Assembly (NCBI GenBank): GCA_027579435.1
Contig: JANBPK010000809.1
Location: 310,001 to 374,000, forward strand
Source of the DNA: Candolleomyces eurysporus
Taxonomy: Eukaryota; Basidiomycota; Agaricomycetes; Agaricales; Psathyrellaceae
Direction of reading: 5' to 3'
Length of the DNA stretch: 64,000 nucleotides
Part shown: piece by piece, positions 33,624 through 46,136 of the stretch
Numbering within the stretch: the stretch's first letter is position 1
Layout of the letters: each line of letters opens with the position of its first letter
Position numbers and translations under genes: made by a program
The notes under the pieces: model-generated
What the model saw: only the letters and a program-made list of their open reading frames with translations
Databases searched by the model: none
What the model was told of the DNA's origin: nothing

Positions 33624-33862
33624 CCTGCCTTTGCCTGCTCTTGAGATACGAAACAAGGAATATTTATTCAGTTTGTAACTTGTGCTTTCTATATGACTTT
33701 TGGAATTCACTGCAGAGGACAGTCGGAGCCTGCCATACGGCCATACCACAAAGTTGGTTGCGTGAGAAGAGATGACGTCGAAGCGGCGCTGGAAGCGCCC
33801 GTACGCCAGGAGGGCAATTAAATGGGTTGCTCCCAAACTCCCATCTCTTACAACTCCTGACT

Positions 33863-34350
33863 ATGTCGCAACTCAAGGGTATGCGTCACCCCCTTGTTTC
33901 TTCTCTTCTCTCCGGAATTGTCTGGGGGATTGGTTTCATTATGACTAGTGAGCAGCATTCCTGTACTACAGCTCGGGCCATGCTAAGTAGATTGTAAATA
34001 CATTTCTAGTTTTTGCATTTTACCACTTCTCTGGGCTCAGAGGTGCCGTCGCCCAAGTATGGGGTACCCTAGAGGAAATCAGACCAGCAGGAGAAGCTGC
34101 CTTCTCATTCTTGAAAGTGGCAGGCAAGGGATATTCGTTTGCATCCAACCTGGTCGACAAAGGTGCCAGTGCTATGACGCCGGCTAAGGGTGCAAGTGAG
34201 GAAGTTCGGAAGGCGAGTGAAGCAATCTATGCAAGTGACTATGTCCCGGCTAGACTTCTACTTCGTTACAGGGTAAAACTGTGGCTGATTTTTTCACGGG
34301 GAAGGTGTGGCCCAACCAGACCTGAACACCCCCAGGTCAACATAATATAG
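33863..34350 (+). CDS. Tandem family copy D: shortened, possibly decaying copy
   Basis: Leader MSQLKGMRHPLVSSLLSGIV and helix WGIGFIMT match copy B; intron 33948-34009 sits in the same codon. Then FAFYHFSGLRGAVAQVWGTL, after which about 75 central residues (the AVDAAVDAH helix and LPAV-EIVKVVQ block) are gone. The segment that should be the last exon is still readable as GKTVADFFTGKVWPNQT (stop 34323-34325), but the donor before it has changed from GCG|GTGAGTG to GCGAGTG. Without splicing the frame runs to 34350; use of a nearby GTGAC donor would end the protein at once. It may be a short functional form or a pseudogene. Confidence 0.5.
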
Positions 34351-34669
34351 GTGGATGATGAGAGAATTCGGAGTGTCAAGGATATGGATACGAAGGTCAA
34401 ATTGCTATTGCCTGCTCGATCAAGTCGAGTTGCGAAACAAGGAATATGAATGTCGATTCGGTTGTATGTAGCTTGTACTCTCTTGTACTTATATATGGCA
34501 TTTGGAGCTAGTCTTTCGAACTTTTCTAACCTGGTGGGGTTGGCCGCAAAGAGGGCGAGGTCTGAGATGCGTATGGTCCTTCATTGAGAAAGAAACGAAA
34601 CATCAGAATCATGCTGTTCCCGAGACCGTGCCTACTATACATACCCCGTTTCATAATAGGATTACCGGC
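34351..34669. other. Convergent intergenic region
   Basis: About 320 bases. It begins with 3' UTR sequence shared with copies A-C (a GCGAAACAAGGAATAT block then TCGATTCGGTT) and then turns unique. Frames here are antisense shadows of MED1. Confidence 0.5.
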
Positions 34670-37022
34670 TCACTGCGAGGAACTGTGGGACCCAAGCCAT
34701 ATTCGACCTGGAATCCCAAAGATGCCTCCACGCCGCGATGCCTCTTCCAGTACGTCCATCTTGATGTCTGCTCCGACAGCTCCCCGTACCTCCACGGAGA
34801 TCCCGCGCTGTTTAGCCTCGTCGAAAGAGATGGCTATTTCTACAAGTCCAGTAATCGGAGGTCGCTCCGGAGAGGTCATAATGATCTTGGGCCGTTGAGG
34901 TTCTGCCACAGAGAGTGGGTCGAATGAAACCACTTGGTTGGGCAGGTAGATGTTCACTGGCAATATCTGGGGTGTGTATGTGCCTAAAAGCGAGGCTCAG
35001 TATTCAATATCCCAGAAAGGAAAGCTCGCGTAGCTACCTGAGAGAATAGACTGCAGTTCAGCTTCTGATTTTCCACCAGCGTCAACAGGTAGTTCCTCTG
35101 AAACAACAGCTTCTTCTGGTTTCCACGAGCAACCGAGAAGTGTTTCGTTTAGCCAGCACTGTTCGCGGACAATCTGAGAGGGAAGTCAGGAATGATACAA
35201 CGAATCGTGCTATCCAATTGCACTTACTTCCAAAATCCCCCAAACTTCTCGCAAATTTTGGACCGGAACGCGCTCCAGCCTGAAGCCCGGTTCGTTAGGC
35301 GAAGTCAACCGAAGCTTCAGCGGAGGATAGGGTAGAGTAGGAGATGTCTAGACGAGATTGTAAGCCAAACACTACGGGAACAGTGACGAAGATGACATAC
35401 ATATAATGCAGTGTAATACTCTGACGTTTTCCCATCCGAGTTGAGCTACGGAGGGTTGAGAGATTGAGGACGCGGAAGGGGGCGAGTAACTCACCAACAA
35501 GTCTACCCAACTTTCGCTGTCGAAGGAACCCAAGTGGCCCAGCGCAGCTGGAGATGGTTCAAGACTGAAGGGATTGATAACTGTTTCGATTTCCTTCATT
35601 CTGCTCTGGCCCATGACAATTCCAGTCGTTTTCCCGTTGTTCGTAAAATCCAAGACCCATTCGTACATCGGAGTTCCTGGTGTGGCGAGCAATTGAGTGT
35701 CGGTGAGCTGAGGGAATGTGTAGTCGAGCCCTGGCCCAGACGTAACAAGAGGGAACATGGGCCTGACAAAGGTGGAAATGGACATCGGAAGGGTTGGCAT
35801 AGGACTGGGCGATTGAACGAGAAGTAGTGTTCCGATCGTCGCGCCGTCTGTTGAGTTGGACAGCGCCTGACGGATTTGCTTCAGGGGAATGTCGATTGGG
35901 AAAGGATTGTCGCTATGGTTTTCCTCCGACTTGTTTCGAAGGAGAGAGAGGTAGGCTTTGGGCGAGAGATAAACCAAGAACGATTGCGATGGCGAAAGAA
36001 GGTAGGGCAGAGGAAGGGCATGAGACCGGTGCAGAAAGATGTCGAGAGCAGCATCTTTCTGCGATGATGATCTGTCGGTGAATGTAAATATTGAAGGAAA
36101 TGAAAATAAGACAACGCAAACACGAACGATGCAATAGCTGCAGCTTCCCTCTGAGCAAACGCTTCTAGTGCTGGGTAGATCTCATCCAATCCAATGAACC
36201 ACTGCAACCCCCCGTCATTCGGCCTATCAGCCAGACGATCCACCATTACAAGGTATTGCAGCTGTAACAAGATATTTTTGCCCATCTGGGATGCCTTTGG
36301 AGGGTCACGAATGTCGTTCTTGCGCTGTGCTTCAGTTAAGAATGCTTGAATGGTGCGTTGCAGGAAATCGTCCAACGTCAGAGAACCAAGAGCCTTGGCC
36401 GAAGAGCCAGATGCCTGGCTTGTAATGGCGTACGAGATTTTGACTCTAGACACGGTAACGTATGGTCGAAGTGGGTCGGCTCGGTTGAACTTGAAGTCGA
36501 TGTCCAGAACGAGAACCTTGCCCCCCGAGGTTATCGTCGTTACGTCCATCTCCTTGTTGTCGTCGTAGGTTTCCAGCCCTGCCAATTTGCACCATTCCAC
36601 GATACGCGACACACACCAGTCGGGGGTTTGTTCAGGAATGAGAGGAATGCTCTCGCCATAGCTCACTCCAGCGCGTTCGCGAAGAGCTGAAATGATATGT
36701 CGACTTTGGTGTTCGGACTACTAGAGACATTCATCAGTTTCACAAGTATGGGGTGCTCTGAAGAGCTGACCGTGTACAGTGCTTGGGATGTGCTGGAGTT
36801 TTGACGCAGCAGAGAAATGAGCTTTTCATTTGTCCAGTCGATAGAGGAATATACGGAGAGGGAATCGGAAAGATGATTTGTCGCGTCAATGAGATCGTTC
36901 AGTGTACCGCACAAAGCGTTTCCTTTTGACGCGAAGGGGTGAACAACGTCGCTAGGCAGTGCATTGTATTCTTGAAATCTACTGAGGGATGAGTCGAGAG
37001 TGTCCGGTGGTGGTTGTTGCAT
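34670..37022 (-). CDS. MED1: Mediator complex subunit MED1
   Basis: Subunit of the Mediator middle module that bridges activators and RNA polymerase II. Start MQQPPPDTLDSSLSRFQEYN at 37022. The N-terminal helical part (SIDWTNEKLISLLRQNSSTS) is followed by the core strand motif SGGKVLVLDIDFKFNRADPL with YVTVSRVKISYAI, which resembles the Med1 domain pattern (ISG-x-VLDI-F...VKLSYA). Then LTLDDFLQRTIQAFLTEAQR, a Mediator-like FP-Q-LTDTQLLATPG segment, and the C-terminal ILPVNIYLPNQVVSFDPLSV block. About 640 residues in six or so exons. The assignment rests on the domain pattern, as sequence identity in this family is low. Confidence 0.7.
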
Positions 37023-37101
37023 GTTGAGCCTCTGTCTAATCACAGCCACAGCATCTACTGATTCAATTCAAAATCTAAATCTAAGGTCCATGCTTATTCT
37101 A

Positions 37102-39768
37102 TTATTTAAATGAAGAGACTCCTTCGGAAAGCGTATGTCCTGGAATTTCGCCATAACCTCCCGCCTGGAAATAGCCTGCATTTCCAAGTGATGGATTCGG
37201 AGAGGGAGCTGAGGCCACTGGAGTAGCCTGAGTAGGTGGCATCGGTGGACGACCATTTGAAGAGGGCAAAAGGACCGGTTGCACTGGCATCGTATAACGA
37301 ATGTCCAGCTCCTCCAGAACCGTCTTCAAGAAACGCATGAACGCATTACGGCGAGTCCATCGCCCGCCCCAGTCCTGCCAGTTGGCTCGATCTGTAACAC
37401 GAGCGCGAGTTGAACATGAAATGTGAACCAAGGCAGGGAATTGAGCAGAACTCACGTTCAATGGCCACGATCAGGTGCAGTGCGTTTTGGTACTCCATTT
37501 TGTCGATATTCAACGCGAATCCTGACCATTCCCGAGAGTTGGTAGAGATGTAAGCACCAATCTTGATCTTCAGCTGCTCAATCAACTCTATGGGCGTGTT
37601 ATAGGAAACCATGAGGGTTGTGGTTTCCCACCTGTAAAGGATGCTGTGAATTCTCTATCGTCGAAAGAATGAGCTCAACACTGACATTGATTTACTTCGT
37701 CTCAGATTGTGGACCAGTTTTGAACTGGCTAGTAAGGAGTTCGGTGCGATGATTTCTTGCCCATCCACTCGTTTGAAAGTCGTGGCGAACAGGCCAAATT
37801 CCTTGACGAAGAGGATCTGATCGTCGTTAAAACAGGCGCAATGCATGTTTAGCGAAGCGAGTTACCTGATCGTCGATCATGACCAAATCCCCAACGTCGA
37901 ATACATGAGTGGAGAAAATGAAAATGAGCTATAAAAGGCGATGAGGATCTGTTCGGTGACAAGGAGAATGCTTGCTCATCTCACCGATTCAAAGAGTGTT
38001 TGAGCAGAGTTTCCGAAAATGAAAGAAAAGCCGAGCACAACCGTAGCCAGCGGTACCAGCGAGGCGAGGGTGTTGTTCTTTTTGAAGATAAGAAGACAAA
38101 TGAATAGAATGATGAGTAATGCTACGGTCAGTAGAACACCGTCGAGCTTGGCGACAATGGAACCGACGTCCTGGAAAAGAATGAGAATGAAGGTGTGTTC
38201 ATAAGCTCAAAAACCATCAGATTTACCTTCAAGCCTGCTACCAATGACTTTCTCTCTTGATAGATCCTCTGAACCGCCTCACGCATCTCCTTTTTCGAGA
38301 TGTCACCATTCCCATCCTTGTCGAAGATGGCGAATGCGTCATGCTGGATCGGCCAATGAGTGCAAGTACTTTACTGCACAAGAGAAATACTCACAGCTTC
38401 AGCAGTTGATCGGAAGTATGGGTAGAAGTCTAGGTAGCATGTTAGTACCGCTTTTCTAGAATGACCCCAAGAAGCTCACCTTCAACAACAAGATGAGACC
38501 GTGGTGGGTAGACGTCGCTGAGAGCTGCAAACAATTTGCGGGCGAGCCTCCTGGCAGAATGTGCTCCAACGAGATCAACGTCTTTGTTGAACTTCGAGTT
38601 CTTGAGAGCGACTTGGCCAATCGCTTCACCGAGCTGTAATTGCAGTAGTTAAGTGGAATACGACGGAAGGAAATCAAGAGCATACGGACCTGGTCAACTA
38701 TTACGGTTGCCATTCCTCTCCCACCTCTCCTCCCCTTAGAAAAGATACTCGCAGGATACTTGGATCCCTTGCCAGTATTGGGAGAGCTACTGCTTGGAGA
38801 GTTTCCGCTGCTACCTCTCTTGTGGCCGTTAGACAATAGCTCAAGGCTGCTTTGGTAGGCGTGCTGCGATCTTTGGCCCTTCCGAGAGTAAGGAGAACGT
38901 GAGAGGTGGTCTAGTGCTCGCAAGCCGAGTTGATTCTCCGTCAGTCTGTCCGCCAGGGCCTGCTGGTGGAAGTTGATTGCAACGAAATGCAAGAAGAGCT
39001 TCTCAACCAAGACGACGATTCCTGCAGCAAAGAATGCCTATGTATCGAATTAATGAGGGTGTCTATCCACTTATATGGTTACCTTACCTGCATGACCTTG
39101 TTGATCACGGACCAATATGAATAAGGTGGATGGTAGATTGCTCGAATGACCGAGAGGGCGACCCATGCCCATGTGATATCCAGAGCAAGCTTTAGCCACC
39201 CCTTAACAGCCATGACGAGCTAGACAGCAGGGTCAACATGTATACAATCCGTGCAACCTAACGAGGCACTCACCTCGAGTTGAATTTTCAACCTCTCGAC
39301 TTGACCTCCAAAAAGCGACGTCACTGCTACAACAAGATGGGGAATAGCATCGACCAAAAGATACGTTCCACAGCTTGTAGCCCAGTTTATAGTCAACCAG
39401 AGCGACCAGACGTGTACCTGCACTTTGACGGGGGTATTGGGGAACCGAACGTTGACCACGATGAGAGGCGTAACGAGAACGCCAACCCCGAGGAGGGCAA
39501 TCAGGAATACGCGAATGGGCCTCGACAGCTTCATGAACGCGAGCCATACTCGCCGACCTCTCTTCGCCTCAATCTTCTCTTCAGCCTTGGAGTTTGATTC
39601 ATCGTCCTTTTCCCAGTCAAACTCCTCTTCTTCCGAGGATTCGTTGCTGGACGAGGTGTCGGTATCCGAAAGTTGCGCTTCGCCCGGTTTCTTGATATTC
39701 TGGGCCTCAACCTGGGTGTCGATTTCCAGTGTTTCTAGTGGTAGAGGGTCAGGTAGCTTAGGTGGCAT
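37102..39768 (-). CDS. EF-hand mechanosensitive ion channel, MscS family (Msy1/Msy2-like)
   Basis: Stretch-gated channel of ER or internal membranes that answers hypo-osmotic shock and is tuned by calcium. The start MPPKLPDPLPLETLEIDTQV at 39768 is the first ATG in frame; an upstream exon (ATG near 39923) is possible. After an acidic head come membrane helices (VFLIALLGVGVLVTPLIVV; INWATSCGTYLLVDAIPHLV; a third near 39110). One EF-hand, DKDGNGDISKKE, has all calcium ligands. Then the MscS pore: DGVLLTVALLIILFICLLIF and LASLVPLATVVLGFSFIFGN, followed by FDVGDLVMIDD and the beta domain with RVDGQEIIAPNSLL. The C-tail is Pro/Gly-rich, ending LSEGVSSFK. About eight introns. Confidence 0.9.
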
Positions 39769-40007
39769 CGGCGGTGAGAAGGACCAAGAAGACAAAAGTA
39801 CCCCATTTCTTGTTCGCGGCGGATGGATACAAAAATAGTGCTCCACACGGGAATACCATTAGCGATTGATAAGCGCTCAAATTCCCACGCCCAGTTTCCA
39901 CCGAAGTTGACGCGAACCGTCATATGACGTTCAACGTTTATCCCTGGACGTAGCCTCTCCTACGACATACGTACAACACAGTGAAAGAAATAATGATATA
40001 TTATATA

Positions 40008-43000
40008 TTAAGTCGGCGGCCATACAAGATTCTCATATGCTGGATCGGTTCCCCAACGTGCCCAAATAAATGACTGAAGATCGGTGAAGGTGATGTAAAG
40101 GTTATCCCGGGTTTGAGCTACACAGGCCCTAAGACCTTGCTCTCGGAGTAAATTCAAAAGTGAAAACCAAGAAACATATCGCTCGGGAGGTGTAGATGTC
40201 GAGAGAAGAAGACGCGATTTGAAAATGGCTTGGTGAAGATGAGGGTAGAAAGGATCATAAAAGGTCGTCAAAAACGCTTCCTTATCCCGCGCAATAGATA
40301 TTCTGTAATGTATCGAGGTTAGAGAGCTCCAAGCGTTTGCAATGTACGACACTCACTGATACATAACAGCCACGAGGGCTATTTGAAGTCCCAGCACAAG
40401 TAAGATGGAAGGCCGCACGGGAAACCNNTGGAGGAGCTCGAGCCTGTCAAAGAGGTCTGTTGGGAGTAAGCACGTGAAAACAAAGAGAAGTCACTTGTAC
40501 CCACCAGAGCAGAACTCTTCTGCATACTCGCACGAAGGGAGCTGAATTTGTCCTTGAACTCTTCGTTGTTCCTCTTTAGTTCACCGTCAAGCCGCCTCCG
40601 CTTTTCACGAGCATGCAGAGACGCGGAGTCCAATTCCTTAACCCGAGATAGCTCTGACTGAGAAAGAGAAGCGGCACTGGTGAAGAATCTGTCGTTAGTG
40701 AATCCCAACAAGGAATAAATCGAAGTCACTTACCGATCCATTTCATGCATCTCCTGCACAAGTTCATCCAGCCCACGCCGCACACGAGAGAGCAACTCAT
40801 CCCGGTTTTTGGGAGGTAGTGAGACCGAGCTTCGATTACTCCCGTCAATGCTCTCATCGTCGATAGGTTGTCCTAATGAGTCGAGTACCCTTATCGACGC
40901 CCGAGGCTTAGCCTTCTTTGGACTCTGATCCTGCTCTTCCGACTGCTCGTTGCCAAAGGCGTCCAGAACACGAATACTAGGCGTCTTCCTGGTAGGAGAC
41001 AAAGAGAGCGGAACCCCAGCAAGTTCCGGAGTGGCGGGAGGAGATATGGTCTGGGTTTGAGCTTCTTGCGAATTCAGACCATTGGTCATATCTGAAGCCG
41101 ATGCGTCGCTCTCTCCAACAAACTCTCTTGTCTCGTTTGCATCAGGATCAAACCGAACCTTCATAACACTCTTTCGAGCTGCAGGAGTCTGAACCCATGC
41201 TCCTGGTGCTGCCGGTGTCTGGAGGTACCGCGAAGCTGCTTTGGAAAGTGATGTGGCTGGCGTTGAAAGACCATTCTCGGTATGAATGGGCGGTACTTCA
41301 GGCTGTGGTGGTTCAGTATCTGGTTCAGTATCTGTTTCTACCGATTGATCTGCGTATTGACGCTTGGGCGGTGCTGGGGTAGCAAGCCAACCCCCAGGGG
41401 GCTTGGGAGTGGGCATGGCTGAGAAATTGGGCAAGTCTGAAGGAGGCTGAACATCGTCTCGATCAAAGGACTGGTTGCTCAACGACGAATCCGAATACCG
41501 ACGCCGACGGCGAGTGGGTGCAGGTGTGTCCATCCATGAGCCAGGGGCTTTGGGCGTTTTCAAGGTAGCATTCGCTGTTTGGTTAAACAAGCGCACAGGC
41601 CGAAGATCGTTATCGGTTTCATCATCGGTCGGCGGGTCTGGTAGGGGCGGAAGGGCCTGAGGCGGCGAAGGAGTTTTGAACTCGAGCCTCAAACTTGAAG
41701 AAGACGCGTGCGGTGGCGGCGTGGCGAGGAAAGAAGGCATCTCTGGCATCGGCTCTTCGCCCGATTGAGGCGCATCAGAATCCAGGTCATCCGGGCGCAA
41801 GGGGGGNACGTTCAGGAGAATCAGTTGGAGGGGGCGGTACCGTCCGTAGTGTCGGGGTCAAGTCCTGATGTTGAACGCCTTCAGGGTCGTCTATATGAGG
41901 GTCTAAACTAGCGCTTGGTTGTGCAGGTTCCGGGCCACTGAAAAGATCGTCCGCTTCGCTAGCGGATGACGTTGCACGCGCAGCGGGGACTTTCTTGGGT
42001 GACCTCAAAGGTATTTTGCTGGCCTTGACCACGCCTCTGCGAGAAGTGTCAGCAAACCCGAAGGGTGTCGAGGAGGTTGATTTTGAAGTTGATTTTGAAG
42101 TCGACTTTGAAGTTGATTGTGGAGAAGGGGCAAGCCTGACCGATGGCACAGGGACAGGGGCACGAAGAGTCTTATGAAAGTCAGCGGGACCTTGAAAGCT
42201 GGCCGAGGACCCGACTCTCCTGAGAGAAGGAGAGATAGACGGAGAACCCGACTGAGTTCTTGAGTGACCATTCACGTTCGGAGAGGAAGCATGGGGTCGC
42301 AAAGAACGTGAACTTATGCCGGAAGTCTTCCTTATCCTGGAGGCCGTTACTGAGGCAGTCGAGCCAGGATTGTGTGAATCATCGGACATGTCCACTGAAG
42401 AAACGCTGGAAGTCCGTGACCTTACATGAGAAGGGGTAGTCGGTTGCTGAGTCCCGTTCACACTCCATGTCGGAGATGGAGACCGTTGGGAATAGTCATG
42501 CCATACAGGACGAGGCGAGTTCCAGTTTCTTTCACGTTCGTGAACAACCTCCGGGAGCACATCTTCTTCCCAACTCGAGTGTGCCGACGGAGTCGGAGAT
42601 GCTCCAAGGTTTTGCAGACTGTGGCGACGATTGGCCCGTGATGTAGAAGGAGAATTGCTTTCCGCCCGTAACGACTCGGTGGCTGCGGCTGCAGCACTGA
42701 GAGTTCGGGGTCGTTCCGATGAAGAAGGGGGAGAAGTGAGACTGATACTGGACGTTCGACGTGATAAGCTGGGCGACGCCTTGTTCCACTGGCGCTCACG
42801 CTGATGCAGACGGTCCTTCTCAAGCTCTTGAAGTCTCTCTCGATCTGACGGAGAAAATCACATCACCGATAAGTAAAGTAGCAGATATCAGAATTGAGAA
42901 TTGAAAAAAAAAACCTACGTTCTGCATTGGAGATTACGGAAACGCTTCTAGTAGAGGATGCATCCGAGAGTCTGGGGGAGGACGAGTTTCTGGCACCCAA

Positions 43001-44559
43001 GGTCGCCAGAGACCGCGCGGTAAGAGGGGTCTTTCCAGAGGACTTTATGCTAGCTTCTGGTGTCTTGGGGGCGAGGGTTCGAGATGTTTTTGGGAAACTC
43101 CATAATCTATCCCTGAGAGACTGGTTCTCGGAGGCCTTTGGCGACACTGAGCAGGAACAAGAACATGAACATGGTTCTTTTTGGAATTTTCAAAAAANTG
43201 TGAAACGCACCTGAATTGTTTTGAGGAGAGCCTGAGGCTTCTAGCGTCAAAAGAAAAGCGAGAGTGTCAGATAACGAGTTGCTACAGGTACAGGACAACT
43301 CACGAGGTGGGGGAGTCAAGGAGGGTTTAGATGCAGTACGGTCCATACCAGGGGTTGTTGGAGGCTGTCGCACCGTATGATCTTGGCTAGGAAAAGAGAT
43401 GCCATTGATAGATGCTGTTCCGAAAGTAAGCTTATGCAAAGGAGAATTTTGACTCTGTCCTTCTCACTTGGCTGGTCAACGTGCCGGTCATCATAGCTTT
43501 CCAGGCCATCCATGATCCGTTGCATCTCCGAGTCCTGTTCGAGCAGGTCTATTGAATATTTCGTCAGAAAAAACCGAGTGTATCAAGTACGATAGAGAGA
43601 CTAAACTGGTCTGTAAATGAGAATCCGTGGACATGTGCAGCGAGTGTTGGGGAGTGCTGGTGGCGACGGGAGGAGAGGTTCGGGATGAATCCAATTCCCG
43701 GAGCAACTCTACAGTGTCTACACTCATATCATCTATTCGACGATTAGCTCCAACTCTATAGTAAAAGAATAAAGAATTACCATTGTCCAGACCTGACATG
43801 TTTGACTTGCTGTTCATGTACCGTTGCTGCAGAACCTCCATCGTCAACGGCTGGGCCCGTGACTTGAAAGATGGCTGAGCATGTATTGTCGAGCCTGCTA
43901 GGGAAGGAAAGGGTTAAGAGACACGGCGTAACGCGATAAAAAACTGTGATGGACTGACGGTATGAATTTTCCACCTCTTCGTCACTCAGGCTCTTTCGCT
44001 TTGCCCTGATCCTCGACCTCTCTCTTTCCTTCTCCATCTTGGGACTGGGGTCAACATCACTGAGGTCTATGCTATTCCTGCGCTTCTTCTGTTTCTGTGG
44101 GGTATCGCCGGGAGCGCGCAAGGCTCGGGAGAAGACGTCGCGTAAACTCTCCCTCGCCATACTCGTGGTTGCATTTGCATTGATAGATTCGCCTCTGTCA
44201 AAGTCTGATTCGTGTTCTGATTCGGATTCGGGTTCAGGGGGTGGCACAGGTGGTGTTGGGGTGGAATGGTTGGGGACAAGGGAGAGGAGGGCGCGTAGTC
44301 TTGCGGCCGGGGTTTCGCCATTAGGGGGTGGGAGTTTGGAGGCCACGGGTATTCGGGGCGTAGACTGCTCTTCGCTTTCCGTGTCGCCAGAATCCCTGTC
44401 GATACCGGAGAAATTCACGTCGACGAGCTGGGAGAGCTCGGGCAACCGTGATGGGCCAGCCTGCAAAGTTGACGCGGTGGTAGCGCTCTCGTCGGGTCCT
44501 GGCATGGTGCGAGTGATTCTTCTGCGAGTCGAGCTCGGGAATGGAGGGGATCTGTCCAT
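40008..44559 (-). CDS. Large Ser/Pro-rich protein with coiled coil and one C-terminal membrane helix
   Basis: Unrecognised, about 1,200 residues. The head (MDRSPPFPSSTRRRITRTMP at 44559) is disordered and holds SLRDVFSRALRAPGDTPQKQ and KKRRNSIDLSDVDPSP. The middle has three copies of a Trp motif: TPKAPGSWMDTPAPTRR, TPKPPGGWLATPAPPKR, TPAAPGAWVQTPAARKS. Next, two IRVLD(A/S)(F/L)G repeats, a coiled coil (DELLSRVRRGLDELVQEMHE; RVKELDSASLHAREKRRRLD), and, past NN at 40427-40428, one hydrophobic helix (PSILLVLGLQIALVAVMY). A roughly 110-residue ordered tail ends NLVWPPT. Further N at 41807 and 43198 break frame or intron. Membrane-anchored scaffold (nuclear envelope or ER) is a guess from the layout. 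Confidence 0.65.
42076..42123. repeat. Four 12-bp tandem repeats in coding sequence
   Basis: Units GTTGATTTTGAA, GTTGATTTTGAA, GTCGACTTTGAA and GTTGATTGTGGA. On the minus strand they encode a run of Ser-Thr-Ser-Lys in the large Ser/Pro-rich protein. Whole-codon period, so length changes would keep frame. Confidence 0.85.
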
Positions 44560-44735
44560 TGCTGGGAGGATGGGCGGCTAGGACTCGCAGAACGGCTCTG
44601 CCGTCGACGAGGACATGAGGCAACGGAAGAAACAACACTTGCCCTCAACAGAGTTCGCCTCGTCACGTGCTTCAAGGAACATACCACGCGCTGCGATTGG
44701 CCGCAAAGCAACAGTCGATTCTGTAACCAAGTAAT

Positions 44736-45941
44736 TTACATATGTCCTCCAGCGAATTTCTCTACCAAAGGCTTCCAGCAGTCTCCAATCTGCATGTGTT
44801 CCCCTTCACACGTCTCGAATATCACGTCCCCTCGTTGATCCAACTGCCTCAGCCCGATCCAATCCTCCAGGTAAAGCGGCTGCAGTCGCATAGGAATAAT
44901 GACCCTCTCGTCTGACAGACGCTCCTGTTGCGGACCCTCAGCACTGTAGAGCGTCTTTGATGTAGCGTCATCCTCGGGGATGGCTTCCGACCCAAACCAA
45001 GAGGTCTCTGGGGGGACCACCGTCTTGTCCTGAGAGAACAGTACAAGTACGAGCTTGTTGAGAGACCCAAAATTCTTGATATAGGTCCCATTTCGTGAAG
45101 CCGGTCGCTCGTTGTTGATTGACGTTAGGAAATGGTTGGCTTCCATGTACCTTTCGTAGTTACGAGGGTCTCGGTAATACTGGGCCTACAACATGTCAAC
45201 AGTCAGCTGCTGGCTAACAACCACAATGAGACTGCTGCATACCTGGACCGAGTTTGTCTGAGCCCACTCGCCATATACCGCACCCTTTGCAGCTCTCCGA
45301 GCGATTTGGCATATTACATCGAAACGGCCACACACAGGGATATCCGAGATACCCATATGCTGTGAACCAAAGGTAATAAGATTGTTGACGGGTGGAGAGT
45401 TGTACCGCTCGACATAAGCTCGAAGGAATTGACCGCCTTGTTGATGAGCAACGCGTTAATTGTCGAACAGCCTCGAACGATGGCATAGAACACACCTTGC
45501 GAGAACCCAATTGCGTCAAACCCATCGTCCAGCTCTGGTATTTCGGCCAACTGCTCTGACACAAAAGCAACTTGCTCATCGACGTTGCCTAACTAGCTGA
45601 GGAATGTTTAATGAGCGCAATCCTCGGTGTGAAGACAAGAACCACCCACGAAACCGGCCTTCCTATCGTCGTCGAGGTCTTCGTGGATATACACAGAGTG
45701 AACGAATATCCCTGGATGCACATCCTTAATCATGGACACGAATTCCAGCATTCCAGGTGAGGAGTGCGAGTCTCCTACACCGGCTTGGTTGAGCAAACGG
45801 ACCAGTCGACGAATTCTAGACAACCGCACCTAAGCCGTGCCATACCACGAGTGGTCGAGGCTTCGTTGCCTTAATGACAACTGCCAAAGAGGACGAAACC
45901 AAAGTGAGGAGCAAAACCGCCCTGCATAACGCTGAGGACAT
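44736..45941 (-). CDS. PPT1: Palmitoyl-protein thioesterase 1
   Basis: Lysosomal/vacuolar alpha/beta hydrolase that removes palmitate from S-acylated proteins. The start MSSALCRAVLLLTLVSSSLA at 45941 is a clear secretion signal. KPRPLVVWHGLG is the first strand and oxyanion loop. The nucleophile is in GFDAIGFSQGGQFLRAYVER, rebuilt across intron 45431-45489; the Asp is in LFSQDKTVVPPETSWFG; the His is in CEGEHMQIGDCW. ITFGSQHMGISDIP is a typical PPT1 block. Six short introns. All three catalytic residues are present. Ends FAGGHM at 44736. Confidence 0.93.
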
Positions 45942-46136
45942 GGTGGTTGGTAGTGAAGGGATCGCGGCACTTAGTAGTGGCGCTGCTCTGATCAACCACG
46001 AAGAGATCAACTCGAACAATCTATCGCAACTATTGCAAACACACCAAGAAAACACAGACCAAGCACTGGGAATACTAGCAATCATAGTACATTTCATTTA
46101 TCCAATTCAAAAAACAAAGCAAGTGATAAATCCCAT

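Noticed and set aside
34502..34927. 141-codon plus-strand frame
   Set aside because: Antisense to the MED1 C-terminal exon and not gene-like.
40008..40030. C-terminal WPPT as a KASH-domain end
   Set aside because: KASH tails are usually about 30 residues after the membrane helix and end PPPx; here the tail is about 110 residues and has only two prolines.
44039..44581. 180-codon plus-strand frame
   Set aside because: Shadow of the N-terminal exon of the large Ser/Pro-rich gene.
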